A stretch of 17,684 bases of DNA, taken from Campylobacterales bacterium. Its GTDB lineage: Bacteria > Campylobacterota > Campylobacteria > Campylobacterales > Sulfurovaceae. Position numbers and translations under genes: made by a program. The stretch spans positions 1-17,684 of the forward strand of contig JACXUN010000004.1 of assembly GCA_014763905.1 (NCBI GenBank), given 5' to 3'. Under the pieces are notes generated by a model. It searched no databases. It had not been told where the DNA came from and saw only the letters and a program-made list of their open reading frames with translations. Positions 1 through 7,222 of the stretch are shown piece by piece (position 1 is the first letter of the stretch; every line of letters starts with the position of its first letter).

Positions 1-23
1 AAATCTTACCTATTTTTAGGCTT

Positions 24-87
24 CTGTGACTATGATATCCCGTCGAACTCAGGTTAACAGCCTGATATCCCGTCGAACTCAGGTTAA
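24..87 (+). repeat. Two direct copies of a dispersed 25-nt repeat tip
   Basis: A 25-nt unit beginning TGATATCCCGTCGAACTCAG occurs at 33-57 and again, identically, at 63-87, a 30-nt period with a 5-nt gap. The first copy carries a longer left flank, so positions 24-55 (32 nt) match exactly the reverse complement of 17535-17566 at the other end of the window. These look like terminal fragments of the same small mobile element seen complete or nearly so at the right end. No transposase gene is visible here. The second copy ends in TAATAA and abuts the broken reading frame at 91-195. Confidence 0.8.
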
Positions 88-90
88 TAA

Positions 91-195
91 TATGACAACC
101 TATTTGAAAATATTTCAGGCGTAAAGATAGAAGTGTTTGGCACCGATACGGTCGTGGGCAATAATGAGGAGAGGTTTACCGACCAAAATCAATAA
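91..195 (+). pseudogene. 3' remnant of a gene truncated by the repeat
   Basis: A plus-strand frame is open from 91 to the TAA at 193-195 and would encode about 34 residues (start YDNLFENISG, end RFTDQNQ), rich in charged residues like the C-terminal end of a soluble protein. It has no ATG, GTG or TTG start with a ribosome site at its head, and two in-frame stops (85-90) formed at the end of the repeat precede it directly. The 3' end overlaps the convergent truA gene by 7 nt. I read it as the tail of a gene whose 5' part was removed or displaced when the repeat arrived. The family is not recognised, and a chance open frame cannot be excluded. Confidence 0.35.
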
Positions 196-911
196 ATAAT
201 CCGAGCCAGATAAAGCCCCTCCGGCGGAGCCAGCGTAGTCAGGTGACGTTTCTGTACACGAAGCTGCTCCAACTGCTGTTCTAGTGTGATATTACCCATG
301 GCTACTTGCATTGCCATCTCGACCATCATTCGTACTTGAGCTCTTAGAAATCCATTAGCTTTGAAGTAGATAATGTGAGCATTGTGGTAGGGCTTATAAT
401 GAGCTTGATAGATGTGACGTACCGGGGTGTGCATGGCGGTTCCGGTTTTGTGGAAGTAACTGAAGTCGTGTTCCCCTTCAAAATTTGCCAAGGCTTGCCG
501 GAGTAAGGTTGGGTCAAATTTGGGATAGTAGGCGATATGTCCGGCTTCAAAGATTGAGGGTGGCGTGGTCTTGAAGATATAGCGGTAGAGTCGTTGTTTG
601 GCGGAGAAGCGTGCGTGAAAATTTTCATCGACGGCGGTGATATGTTTGAAGGCGATATGTTTGAGCTTGCGGTTGAGAATCACTTTGAGTTTATCCAGAT
701 CATGCCAAAACTTGGGAATCTCAAAGTCGATCACCTGCCCGGTCGCATGGACTCCGGCATCGGTGCGTCCACTGCCACGTATCTCGCTTTGGATTCCGAT
801 ATTGGAAAGTACCTCTTCGATTTTGGTTGTCACGGTATAACGGGTAGAGCTTTGGCGTTGGAAACCGTGAAAATGGTTTCCGTCATAGGCAATAATAGCT
901 TTAATCCGCAT
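189..911 (-). CDS. truA: tRNA pseudouridine(38-40) synthase TruA
   Basis: TruA isomerises uridines 38-40 of the tRNA anticodon stem to pseudouridine in the cytoplasm. The 240-residue product has the family's usual size. The N-terminal strand MRIKAIIAYDG and the catalytic motif GRTDAGVHATGQV are present, with the nucleophilic aspartate at residue 51. A further family block (FLRAQVRMMVE) lies in the C-terminal half. The start codon overlaps the stop of the upstream permease gene in a TAATG junction, so translation is probably coupled. It is the last gene of the glmU-to-truA operon. No U-rich hairpin is obvious after the stop; the convergent remnant gene at 91-195 begins there. Confidence 0.96.
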   Translation of the reverse strand: MRIKAIIAYDGNHFHGFQRQSSTRYTVTTKIEEVLSNIGIQSEIRGSGRTDAGVHATGQVIDFEIPKFWHDLDKLKVILNRKLKHIAFKHITAVDENFHARFSAKQRLYRYIFKTTPPSIFEAGHIAYYPKFDPTLLRQALANFEGEHDFSYFHKTGTAMHTPVRHIYQAHYKPYHNAHIIYFKANGFLRAQVRMMVEMAMQVAMGNITLEQQLEQLRVQKRHLTTLAPPEGLYLARIIY

Positions 912-1984
912 TAGAAATACCTCGTAACATGACGGCGGAAGAGGTAGTGACCAATGGCAAAAATAGTCAAAATAGCGATAAGAAGAATAACCGGATTGCC
1001 TTGATTTTTTAACGAGGTGGCGATCACATAGAGCATGACGACGGTGATACCCAGTGCTACATAGGCGTAGTTTTTTTGGTATCGCGGATTGATGATCGAG
1101 TAGGCGGCGATAATCTTCAGCCCCATCAGTGGAATCAGACTGATAAAGATATAGAAGAGAATCTCTCGACTTTTTTTAGGGTTAGCCGCGTAGTTTATCC
1201 AGTGTTCGATGATGTTTTTGTAGCTATAACCGGCAGATTGCAACCGTTTGGTGAGCTGCATCTCCTGATAGGTGATCTCTTTTAACGCTTCCGGTTCAAA
1301 GGTATATCCGTGACCGTCCCGCAAGCTCAGTTCAATCGTCGCATCTTTGTTAACAATTTGTGCCTCTTTGGAGATAAAGAGCTGGTTGGAGAGGTCGAAT
1401 TGGGTGAGATTGTTCTCCTTGGAACCGGTATCTCTTTTATAGATGACGACATCTTTGAGGGTGTCTTTCTGTTTGCTTTTGATATAGATAAAAAAATCCC
1501 CAAACTTCTGTCCCAGCTCCGATGGATTGACATTGAGTTGGGCTTCGGTAGCTTTGCGGGCTTTGAAGAGTTGGTACTGCTGTTCCGCCTGCGGAATTTG
1601 GATCAAGGAAAGGACAAGTAAGAGTATTGTAAAGAGCAAGCCAATCAGCCAAAGCTGCCGGAGCAGCTGTCGGGAGGGGATACCCAAGGCGATCAGTGCC
1701 ATTAGCTCATTTTCATTGGAGAGACGCAGCAGGGCTATGGCGATGGTGACCAGAAACGAAATTGGCAAGGTGTAAAAGAGAATCACCGGCAAATTATAGG
1801 CAAAGAGCTGAGCCATTTCCCAAAAATTGACTTGAAAATGGGAAGTCAGGGTAGAGAGTTTGATAATGAAAACCAGCGACCCGATAAAAAAAAGCGGAAG
1901 AAAGATGGTCAAAAAGGCTTTGGTAAAGTTTTGGGAGATATAACTCGCAAGGCTGATACTCCCTAACTTTGGTCGGTTATCCAT
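911..1984 (-). CDS. lptG: LptF/LptG (YjgP/YjgQ) family permease
   Basis: Inner-membrane subunit of the LptBFG transporter that extracts lipopolysaccharide and passes it to the periplasmic bridge. The 357-residue product shows the family topology: three hydrophobic segments in the first third (about 21-45, 62-88, 108-131), a large periplasmic domain of about 140 residues, then three more (about 275-298, 305-326, 329-350). The cytoplasmic loop with SNENELMALIALGIP (89-103) is the coupling-loop signature typical of LptF and LptG. I cannot decide firmly between LptF and LptG; the position before truA favours the single permease commonly annotated as LptG or YjgP/YjgQ. The start overlaps the prepilin peptidase gene by 8 nt. 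Confidence 0.9.
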   Translation of the reverse strand: MDNRPKLGSISLASYISQNFTKAFLTIFLPLFFIGSLVFIIKLSTLTSHFQVNFWEMAQLFAYNLPVILFYTLPISFLVTIAIALLRLSNENELMALIALGIPSRQLLRQLWLIGLLFTILLLVLSLIQIPQAEQQYQLFKARKATEAQLNVNPSELGQKFGDFFIYIKSKQKDTLKDVVIYKRDTGSKENNLTQFDLSNQLFISKEAQIVNKDATIELSLRDGHGYTFEPEALKEITYQEMQLTKRLQSAGYSYKNIIEHWINYAANPKKSREILFYIFISLIPLMGLKIIAAYSIINPRYQKNYAYVALGITVVMLYVIATSLKNQGNPVILLIAILTIFAIGHYLFRRHVTRYF

Positions 1985-2726
1985 AGATGATCCACTCAGC
2001 TAAACGGCTTACTTGATTATCAAAGAGATAGACAATAAAGGTTGCCATGACCAGATAGGGTACAAACGGTATCGCTTTGTCGGATCGTGTCCATGTCGCA
2101 ATCAGAGAGGGAATCAGTGCCAAAACAGCTGACAAAAAAAGTGCATAAAAGAATAGCGGGAAACCCAATAAAGCTCCCATCGTTCCGGCAACGATAATAT
2201 CGCCTTCCCCCATCGGCTCCTTTTTCAAGAAATAGTGAAGATAGTAACGCAGCAGTGCCAATCCTCCTGCTGCTATCAATGCATATTGGAACGAGGCAAT
2301 AATATCAGGACCGATAAAGGCTAAGGTGAGTGCCAGCAGATTGATACTGTCTGGTACTGCCATATATTTTAAATCGATCATAATCAGCACCAACAGCATG
2401 GTAAAGGTAAGGAACACAAAAGGGAGATACCAAACCAATCCCAGTTTGAGATAGAGCAGTACCGCAATAATCCCGCTGACCAACTCGATCAAAGGGTACT
2501 GTTTGGATATCTTCTCTTGGCAGAAGTAGCACTTCCCGCCTAAAATCAGCCATGAGAGGATCGGAATATTGTGCCACCACTTTAGCGGTGTGTGACAGCT
2601 GGAGCATCGCGATGCCGGAAAGGCGATATTTTCACCTTGGGGTATCCGATAGATCAAGACATTGAGAAACGATCCCACCACAATGCCGAAGAGAAAAGCA
2701 ATCCCAATCAAAGCTGCTTGAGTCAT
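1977..2726 (-). CDS. Prepilin peptidase / N-methyltransferase (A24 family)
   Basis: Bifunctional inner-membrane enzyme that cleaves the leader of type IV prepilins or type II pseudopilins and N-methylates the new N terminus. The 249-residue protein starts with a hydrophobic segment followed by the conserved SFLNVLIYRIP block. Two CxxC pairs follow (Cys41/44 and Cys66/69), marking the zinc-binding methyltransferase domain. The aspartyl protease half has Asp118 (MIDLKYMAVPD) and Asp176 in the GxGD motif (GEGDI), with further membrane segments to the end. Start and stop overlap the neighbours by 1 and 8 nt. No pilin gene lies in the window, so the substrate is encoded elsewhere; a pilD-like name would be by family only. 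Confidence 0.94.
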   Translation of the reverse strand: MTQAALIGIAFLFGIVVGSFLNVLIYRIPQGENIAFPASRCSSCHTPLKWWHNIPILSWLILGGKCYFCQEKISKQYPLIELVSGIIAVLLYLKLGLVWYLPFVFLTFTMLLVLIMIDLKYMAVPDSINLLALTLAFIGPDIIASFQYALIAAGGLALLRYYLHYFLKKEPMGEGDIIVAGTMGALLGFPLFFYALFLSAVLALIPSLIATWTRSDKAIPFVPYLVMATFIVYLFDNQVSRLAEWIIYG

Positions 2727-3409
2727 TAAACCCCTCCGAAACGTCGTTCACGGTTAGTATACTGGTCGATAATATCATCCAACTCTTGGGAGCTAAAGTC
2801 AGGCCAGAGAGTAGGGGTGAAGAAAAATTCAGAATAACTCAACTGCCAGAGCAAGAAGTTGGAAAGCCGCTGCTCCCCACTGGTACGCACCATCAGGTCG
2901 ATGTCGGTATAGGGCGTATTTAGCTCATTACCGAGACTCTCTTCGGTGATCGCTTCATGACGATTGGCGAGTCGTGTGGCGGCTTTGGCGATCTCTTCAC
3001 GTGAACCGTAATTGAGTGCCAAAATTTGCGTCACATTGGTATGGTGAGCGGTCTGCTCTTTGATAGAGGCGATGGTCTTTTGGAGTTTGGGAGAGAATCC
3101 TTCGATATTGCCTACCGTCTCAAATCTTGCACCGAACTCATGATAGGTCGGCAGCTCTTTTTTGAGCCAGCTATCTAGTAGCTTCATCAAGAACTCCACT
3201 TCATATTTGGGACGCTTCCAATTTTCGGTACTAAACGCATAAAGCGTAACGGTCTCAATAGTAGGATGTTCGGCACAGTAGCGGGTAATATCGCGGATCA
3301 CTTCGGCACCTTTTTCATGCCCTTTGGTTCGGATGAAGCCACGTTCTTTTGCCCATCTCCCGTTGCCATCCATAATGATGGCAAGATGTTTCAATATATT
3401 CTTACTCAT
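2726..3409 (-). CDS. uppS: (2Z,6E)-farnesyl-PP-dependent undecaprenyl diphosphate synthase
   Basis: Cis-prenyltransferase that adds isopentenyl units to farnesyl diphosphate to make undecaprenyl diphosphate, the lipid carrier for peptidoglycan and O-antigen. The 227-residue product carries HLAIIMDGNGRWAKERG with the Mg-binding Asp14, the LYAFSTENWKRP block, and the C-terminal substrate-binding signature RTSGEQRLSNFLLWQ ending in the ERRFGGV tail. Length is slightly short but normal for the family. It overlaps coaBC by 8 nt and the prepilin peptidase gene by 1 nt (TAATG). Its place beside glmU fits a cell-envelope precursor operon. Confidence 0.96.
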   Translation of the reverse strand: MSKNILKHLAIIMDGNGRWAKERGFIRTKGHEKGAEVIRDITRYCAEHPTIETVTLYAFSTENWKRPKYEVEFLMKLLDSWLKKELPTYHEFGARFETVGNIEGFSPKLQKTIASIKEQTAHHTNVTQILALNYGSREEIAKAATRLANRHEAITEESLGNELNTPYTDIDLMVRTSGEQRLSNFLLWQLSYSEFFFTPTLWPDFSSQELDDIIDQYTNRERRFGGV

Positions 3410-4673
3410 TTTTTAACTTTCGACACTGGTCTAAAATTCTAAAGGCTAACGTAAGTTTATCACTTTCTCCTAAATCTACACTGTCGGCTTGCGTAATAAA
3501 CGTAATTTGGTTGCTATTGGTTCCAAAGCTGCTGCTGTCTTGCAGCAGATTATAGCAGACGGCATCGACCCCTTTGGTCTCAATGAGGGATTGAGCATTA
3601 GCCAATCCTCTCTTTGCGTCCATTTCGGCTTTGAATCCTATGGTTGTCAGATTCTCTTTATTGATGGAGGACAAAATATCAGGATTCTGTTTAAGATCAA
3701 TATTCCATGACTTTCCGATATCAGACTTTTTCATTTTACCGATTTGCGGATATTTGGGGGTAAAATCGGATACGGCCGCCGCCATAAAAAGGAACGGACG
3801 CTTCTGGATCAGATAAATCGGATCGCTGCTGTTCATGGTCGCTTTGCTCATTTTGCCTTTTTTGGCGACGCGTACCGCATCGACGGTATATTCCAGCATC
3901 TCTTGGGTATCTTCGACATCAATGGTGTAGATCTCTTGGGGGATGTCGGTATGTTCCTTGGTTGAGATCAGACAGACATCGGCACCGCGAAGATAGAGAG
4001 CGGTGGCAATGGCATTTGCCATTTTTCCGGAAGAGAAGTTGCTGAGATAGCGGACATCGTCGATCTTTTCGCGGGTTCCGCCTCCGGTGACGACCACTTT
4101 TCGGTCTTTCCAAAACGCCTCTTCTAAAATGCTTTGAGCCGTTTGGTAAAATATCTCTAACGGCTCTGCTAAGGCTCCGTTTCCGGTATCGCCGCAAGCA
4201 AGCGGTTTGGATTGGGGGGAGATCACTTTTACCTCATTGACTTTGAGCATTTTGATCGAACCGACGGTGTAGTGGTGTTCGATCATATAGGTATTGGCAG
4301 CCGGAGCGACGATAATCGGTTTGGTACAGGCTAAGGCAGTCTGGAGCAGGATATTATCGGCGATTCCCTTGCTCATTTTGTTAACAGTATTCGCCGTAGC
4401 CGGAGCAATGACAAAGGCATCACACCACTTTCCCATATCGATATGGTTGAGCCGTGACGACCAACTTTCGCTGCTCTCAGTGAGTACCGGATTGCGGGTG
4501 AGAGCCTCGAAGGTGAGAGCCGAAACAAAACGTTCGGCACTCGGGGTCATAATGACATGCACCTCGGCTCCAGATTTGATAAAGAGCCGGGCAATTTCAC
4601 ACGCTTTATAAGCAGAGATGCTGCCGGTCACCCCTAATAGTATCTTTTTATGGGTCAAATTTATCTGTGTCAA
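3402..4673 (-). CDS. coaBC: Bifunctional phosphopantothenoylcysteine decarboxylase / phosphopantothenate-cysteine ligase
   Basis: Catalyses two consecutive steps of coenzyme A synthesis: CTP-dependent joining of cysteine to 4'-phosphopantothenate, then FMN-dependent decarboxylation to 4'-phosphopantetheine. The 423-residue product has the CoaC flavoprotein in the first about 180 residues (GVTGSISAYKA; catalytic His77 in NHIDM; Cys160 in the LACGDTG substrate flap). The CoaB domain follows (VVVTGGGTREKID, SNFSSGKMA, AAAVSDFTPKYP with downstream lysines, TIGFKAE). The usual PxMNxxM motif of CoaC reads PAANTYM (124-130), with alanine at the first Met but the key Asn kept. It overlaps uppS by 8 nt and starts 5 nt after glmU. 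Confidence 0.96.
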   Translation of the reverse strand: MTQINLTHKKILLGVTGSISAYKACEIARLFIKSGAEVHVIMTPSAERFVSALTFEALTRNPVLTESSESWSSRLNHIDMGKWCDAFVIAPATANTVNKMSKGIADNILLQTALACTKPIIVAPAANTYMIEHHYTVGSIKMLKVNEVKVISPQSKPLACGDTGNGALAEPLEIFYQTAQSILEEAFWKDRKVVVTGGGTREKIDDVRYLSNFSSGKMANAIATALYLRGADVCLISTKEHTDIPQEIYTIDVEDTQEMLEYTVDAVRVAKKGKMSKATMNSSDPIYLIQKRPFLFMAAAVSDFTPKYPQIGKMKKSDIGKSWNIDLKQNPDILSSINKENLTTIGFKAEMDAKRGLANAQSLIETKGVDAVCYNLLQDSSSFGTNSNQITFITQADSVDLGESDKLTLAFRILDQCRKLKNE

Positions 4674-4678
4674 TGGTA

Positions 4679-5968
4679 TTACTTTCCAAAAAATTTATAG
4701 AAAAAGTTCGTGACGGTCTTAAGCGGGGTTCTTGATATCGCTAATGATCCCTCTGCCACATCTTTGGTCACGGTGGTTCCCGCAGCAATCATAACATTGT
4801 CGGCAATGGTCACCGGAGCCACCAGTTGCGTATCACTTCCTACAAAGACGTTTTTACCGATGATTGTCTTATATTTCGCTTTACCGTCGTAGTTACAAGT
4901 GATGGTTCCCGCACCGATATTGCTGCCCTCGTCGATCGTTGCATCACCGAGATAGGAGAGATGACCCGCTTTGACACCGGTGAGTGTAGATTTTTTGACC
5001 TCGACAAAATTTCCGACATGGCTACCGACCAGTACGCTCTGCGGACGGATTCGACCCATCGGACCGACATCGGAGTTGTCGATAACAGCGTCTTCGATGA
5101 CGGAGTGAGCTTTGATATGGGCATTAATCAGTTTTGATTCCCCTAAAATGGTTACGCCGTTTTCGAGGATACACTCTCCTTCAAAAGTCGCACGGCTATC
5201 AATAAAAATGGTATCCGGCAGTCGCATAATGACTCCCGCTTCCATGAGGCTTTTTTTGATACGATTCTGCATAATTACTTCGGCATTGGCGAGATCATAT
5301 TTGGAGTTGACCCCTTTGAACTCCTCTTCGGCGACATAGATTGGAGCTACCATTCGATTCTCATCGACTGCCATCTTAATAATGTCGGTCAGGTAATACT
5401 CTTGCTGAGCGTTGGCATTTTTGAGTTGCGGGATGTAGCGGTTGAGCAGTTCGCTGTCGATGCAGTAGATACCGGCATTGACGGTTTGGGTTTTTCGCTG
5501 TTCCGGTGTGCAGTCTTTCTCTTCGATAATCTCTTGGACATTGCACTCATCGATCATGACTCGACCATATCCCGAAGGATCATCCAACCGGATAACCGAC
5601 ATATTGATATCGGATTTTCCGCTGGTGAGCTGCCGGAGCGAGTCGGCGGTAATCAGTGGCATATCGCCATTGAGGATCAAGGTTTTAGGATATTGAGTTG
5701 TGACCCCTTTCATCGCTCCGCCAGTACCCGGGAACTGCTTGATATCTTGGATATGGAAGTGGATATCTTGGTAGTGCTGTTCAATAGAGGCTTGTATCAG
5801 ATCAGCTTGGTGGTGGAGTACGACGGTGATATCATCCGATATCTGCTGGGCGGCATCAATGGTATGGAAGAGCATCGGCTTTCCGGATATGGTATGAAGC
5901 ACTTTGGGAGTCTTTGATTTCATACGCGTCCCTTTGCCCGCAGCTAATATAACAATACTTATCGACAT
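4679..5968 (-). CDS. glmU: Bifunctional GlcN-1-P acetyltransferase / GlcNAc-1-P uridyltransferase GlmU
   Basis: Makes UDP-GlcNAc, precursor of peptidoglycan and lipid A, from glucosamine-1-phosphate, acetyl-CoA and UTP. The 429-residue protein opens with the nucleotidyltransferase signature LAAGKGTRMKSKTPKVLH (8-25); LILNGDMPL is the metal and nucleotide loop. The C-terminal half is a left-handed beta-helix of hexapeptide repeats holding KAGHLSYLGDA, with the catalytic His, and GAGTITCNYDG. An AAAAGG ribosome site lies about 8 nt before the ATG. It is the promoter-proximal gene of the six-gene minus-strand operon, and its promoter appears to overlap the beginning of divergent trmA. Confidence 0.97.
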   Translation of the reverse strand: MSISIVILAAGKGTRMKSKTPKVLHTISGKPMLFHTIDAAQQISDDITVVLHHQADLIQASIEQHYQDIHFHIQDIKQFPGTGGAMKGVTTQYPKTLILNGDMPLITADSLRQLTSGKSDINMSVIRLDDPSGYGRVMIDECNVQEIIEEKDCTPEQRKTQTVNAGIYCIDSELLNRYIPQLKNANAQQEYYLTDIIKMAVDENRMVAPIYVAEEEFKGVNSKYDLANAEVIMQNRIKKSLMEAGVIMRLPDTIFIDSRATFEGECILENGVTILGESKLINAHIKAHSVIEDAVIDNSDVGPMGRIRPQSVLVGSHVGNFVEVKKSTLTGVKAGHLSYLGDATIDEGSNIGAGTITCNYDGKAKYKTIIGKNVFVGSDTQLVAPVTIADNVMIAAGTTVTKDVAEGSLAISRTPLKTVTNFFYKFFGK

Positions 5969-6006
5969 TTTGTGTACCTTTTGGATAAAATAATAAGATT
6001 TTATTA

Positions 6007-7170
6007 ATGAAAGTATTATATCAAATAGAGGTTAAGGTAAAGAGGTTGAATTGTAAACATTTTATAACATGTGGATCGTGTACGATAACCAAGGTTGGTT
6101 ATGAAGAGGAGTTGAATGAAAAGCGAGAACGGGTACTTAAACTATTAGCGCCGTTTGGCGTACAGAACTTAGCAACCCTCTCGGCACACGATGCTCACTA
6201 TCGGGCAAGATCGGAATTCCGTATCTGGCATAATGAGGAGGGAGCCCACTATGCGATGGGAAGAGCCGATCGTCAAGGGGTAGTGCTGATCGAAGAGTGT
6301 CCCAAAGTGATCAAACCGATCGAGCAGCGTATGATGCCGTTATTGAAATTGATTAATGCCTCTCCATTGTTGAAGTCGAAACTTTTTGCGGTTGAGTTTT
6401 TGGCTGCGACGACTGATGAGGTATTGATTACGCTGATCTATCATAAGCCTTTAGATGAAGCATGGCAGATTGAAGCAAAAGGATTAGAGAGCCAACTCGA
6501 TGCCTGGATTATGGGACGAAGCCGCAAGCAGAAAGTGGTTTTGACACAAGAGTATGTGACGGAGAAGCTGTTTATAGACGGTCGTGACTATCGTTATCGT
6601 CACTATGAGAGTGGCTTTACCCAACCCAATCCGGCGGTCAATATCCAGATGATCGGATGGGCGATCCGACAGGCTCAGAAGGTTGCTAGCGGTGACTTTT
6701 TGGAGAGTTACTGCGGATTGGGTAACTTTACGATTCCGATTGCCAAATATTTTGATAAGGTCTTGGCGACTGAAATCAGCAAACGCTCCATTCAAGCTGC
6801 CCAAGAGAACTGTCAGCTCAACGGTGTGGACAATATCGCATTTATCCGTCTCTCATCGGAGGAGATGACTGAGGCTCTCAATGGGGTACGAGAATTTAGA
6901 CGGTTAGAAGGGGTTGATCTCTCTGCTTATAACTTCTCAACCGTATTAGTTGATCCGCCTAGAGCCGGGTTGGATCGGGATACGACGGAGTTGATTTCCC
7001 ATATCGATCATATTATCTATATCTCTTGCAATCCTGAGACTTTGGCAAGAGATTTGGAGGTGTTGGTAGAGACTCATGAGATTCAAGAGGCGGCGATTTT
7101 TGATCAGTTTCCGCATACGCATCATATCGAGAGTGGGGTGTTTTTAACCCGTAGCATAATTCGGGTTTAA
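6007..7170 (+). CDS. trmA: tRNA (uracil-54-C5)-methyltransferase TrmA with an added cysteine cluster
   Basis: Uses SAM to methylate U54 of tRNA (ribothymidine in the T-loop). Body blocks match TrmA closely: YRARSEFRIWHNEEG, YHKPLDEAW, SGFTQPNPAVNIQM, the SAM site ESYCGLGNF, LNGVREFRRLEGVDLSAY, VDPPRAGLD, the catalytic Cys in YISCNPETL, and the terminal HIESGV. The N-terminal CKHFITCGSC (Cys16, 22, 25) and Cys98 (EECP) resemble the 4Fe-4S ligands of RlmD-type enzymes and are absent from E. coli TrmA. A TTG at 6046 just before the first Cys has an AAGG 8 nt upstream, whereas the ATG at 6007 has no good ribosome site; the shorter 374-residue product is a serious alternative. Confidence 0.94.
   Translation: MKVLYQIEVKVKRLNCKHFITCGSCTITKVGYEEELNEKRERVLKLLAPFGVQNLATLSAHDAHYRARSEFRIWHNEEGAHYAMGRADRQGVVLIEECPKVIKPIEQRMMPLLKLINASPLLKSKLFAVEFLAATTDEVLITLIYHKPLDEAWQIEAKGLESQLDAWIMGRSRKQKVVLTQEYVTEKLFIDGRDYRYRHYESGFTQPNPAVNIQMIGWAIRQAQKVASGDFLESYCGLGNFTIPIAKYFDKVLATEISKRSIQAAQENCQLNGVDNIAFIRLSSEEMTEALNGVREFRRLEGVDLSAYNFSTVLVDPPRAGLDRDTTELISHIDHIIYISCNPETLARDLEVLVETHEIQEAAIFDQFPHTHHIESGVFLTRSIIRV
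6015..6020 (-). promoter_or_regulatory. Probable extended -10 promoter of the glmU operon
   Basis: On the minus strand the sequence TGATATAAT gives a perfect TATAAT with an upstream TG (extended -10). Transcription would begin near 6007 and give a leader of about 40 nt before the glmU ATG at 5968. No good -35 is seen, as is common in this phylum. The site lies inside the first codons of trmA if that gene starts at 6007, which argues that trmA may really start further in. Confidence 0.55.
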
Positions 7171-7191
7171 AGAAATGAAATGCTTCTTTGG

Positions 7192-7222
7192 AACCGATGG
7201 CTTTAGCCTCGCTCCGGTTTTT
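7192..7222 (+). terminator. Possible terminator between convergent genes
   Basis: AACCG at 7192-7196 can pair with CGGTT at 7215-7219, with an inner GGCT/AGCC pairing at about 7199-7208, followed by a short T run to 7222. It lies between the ends of trmA and the convergent DUF1835 gene. The stem is imperfect and the T run short, so this is tentative. Confidence 0.3.

Noticed and set aside
33..87. Two identical 25-nt repeats as the start of a CRISPR array
   Set aside because: The gap is only 5 nt, there are only two copies, and the same sequence recurs at the right end as a mobile-element tip.
5402..5917. 171-residue plus-strand open frame inside glmU
   Set aside because: Antisense shadow of a well-conserved gene; no recognisable protein or independent ribosome site and promoter evidence.
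7146..7167. AACCCG/CGGGTT hairpin at the trmA stop
   Set aside because: Only 6 bp with a 10-nt loop inside the coding end and no T run; probably chance.
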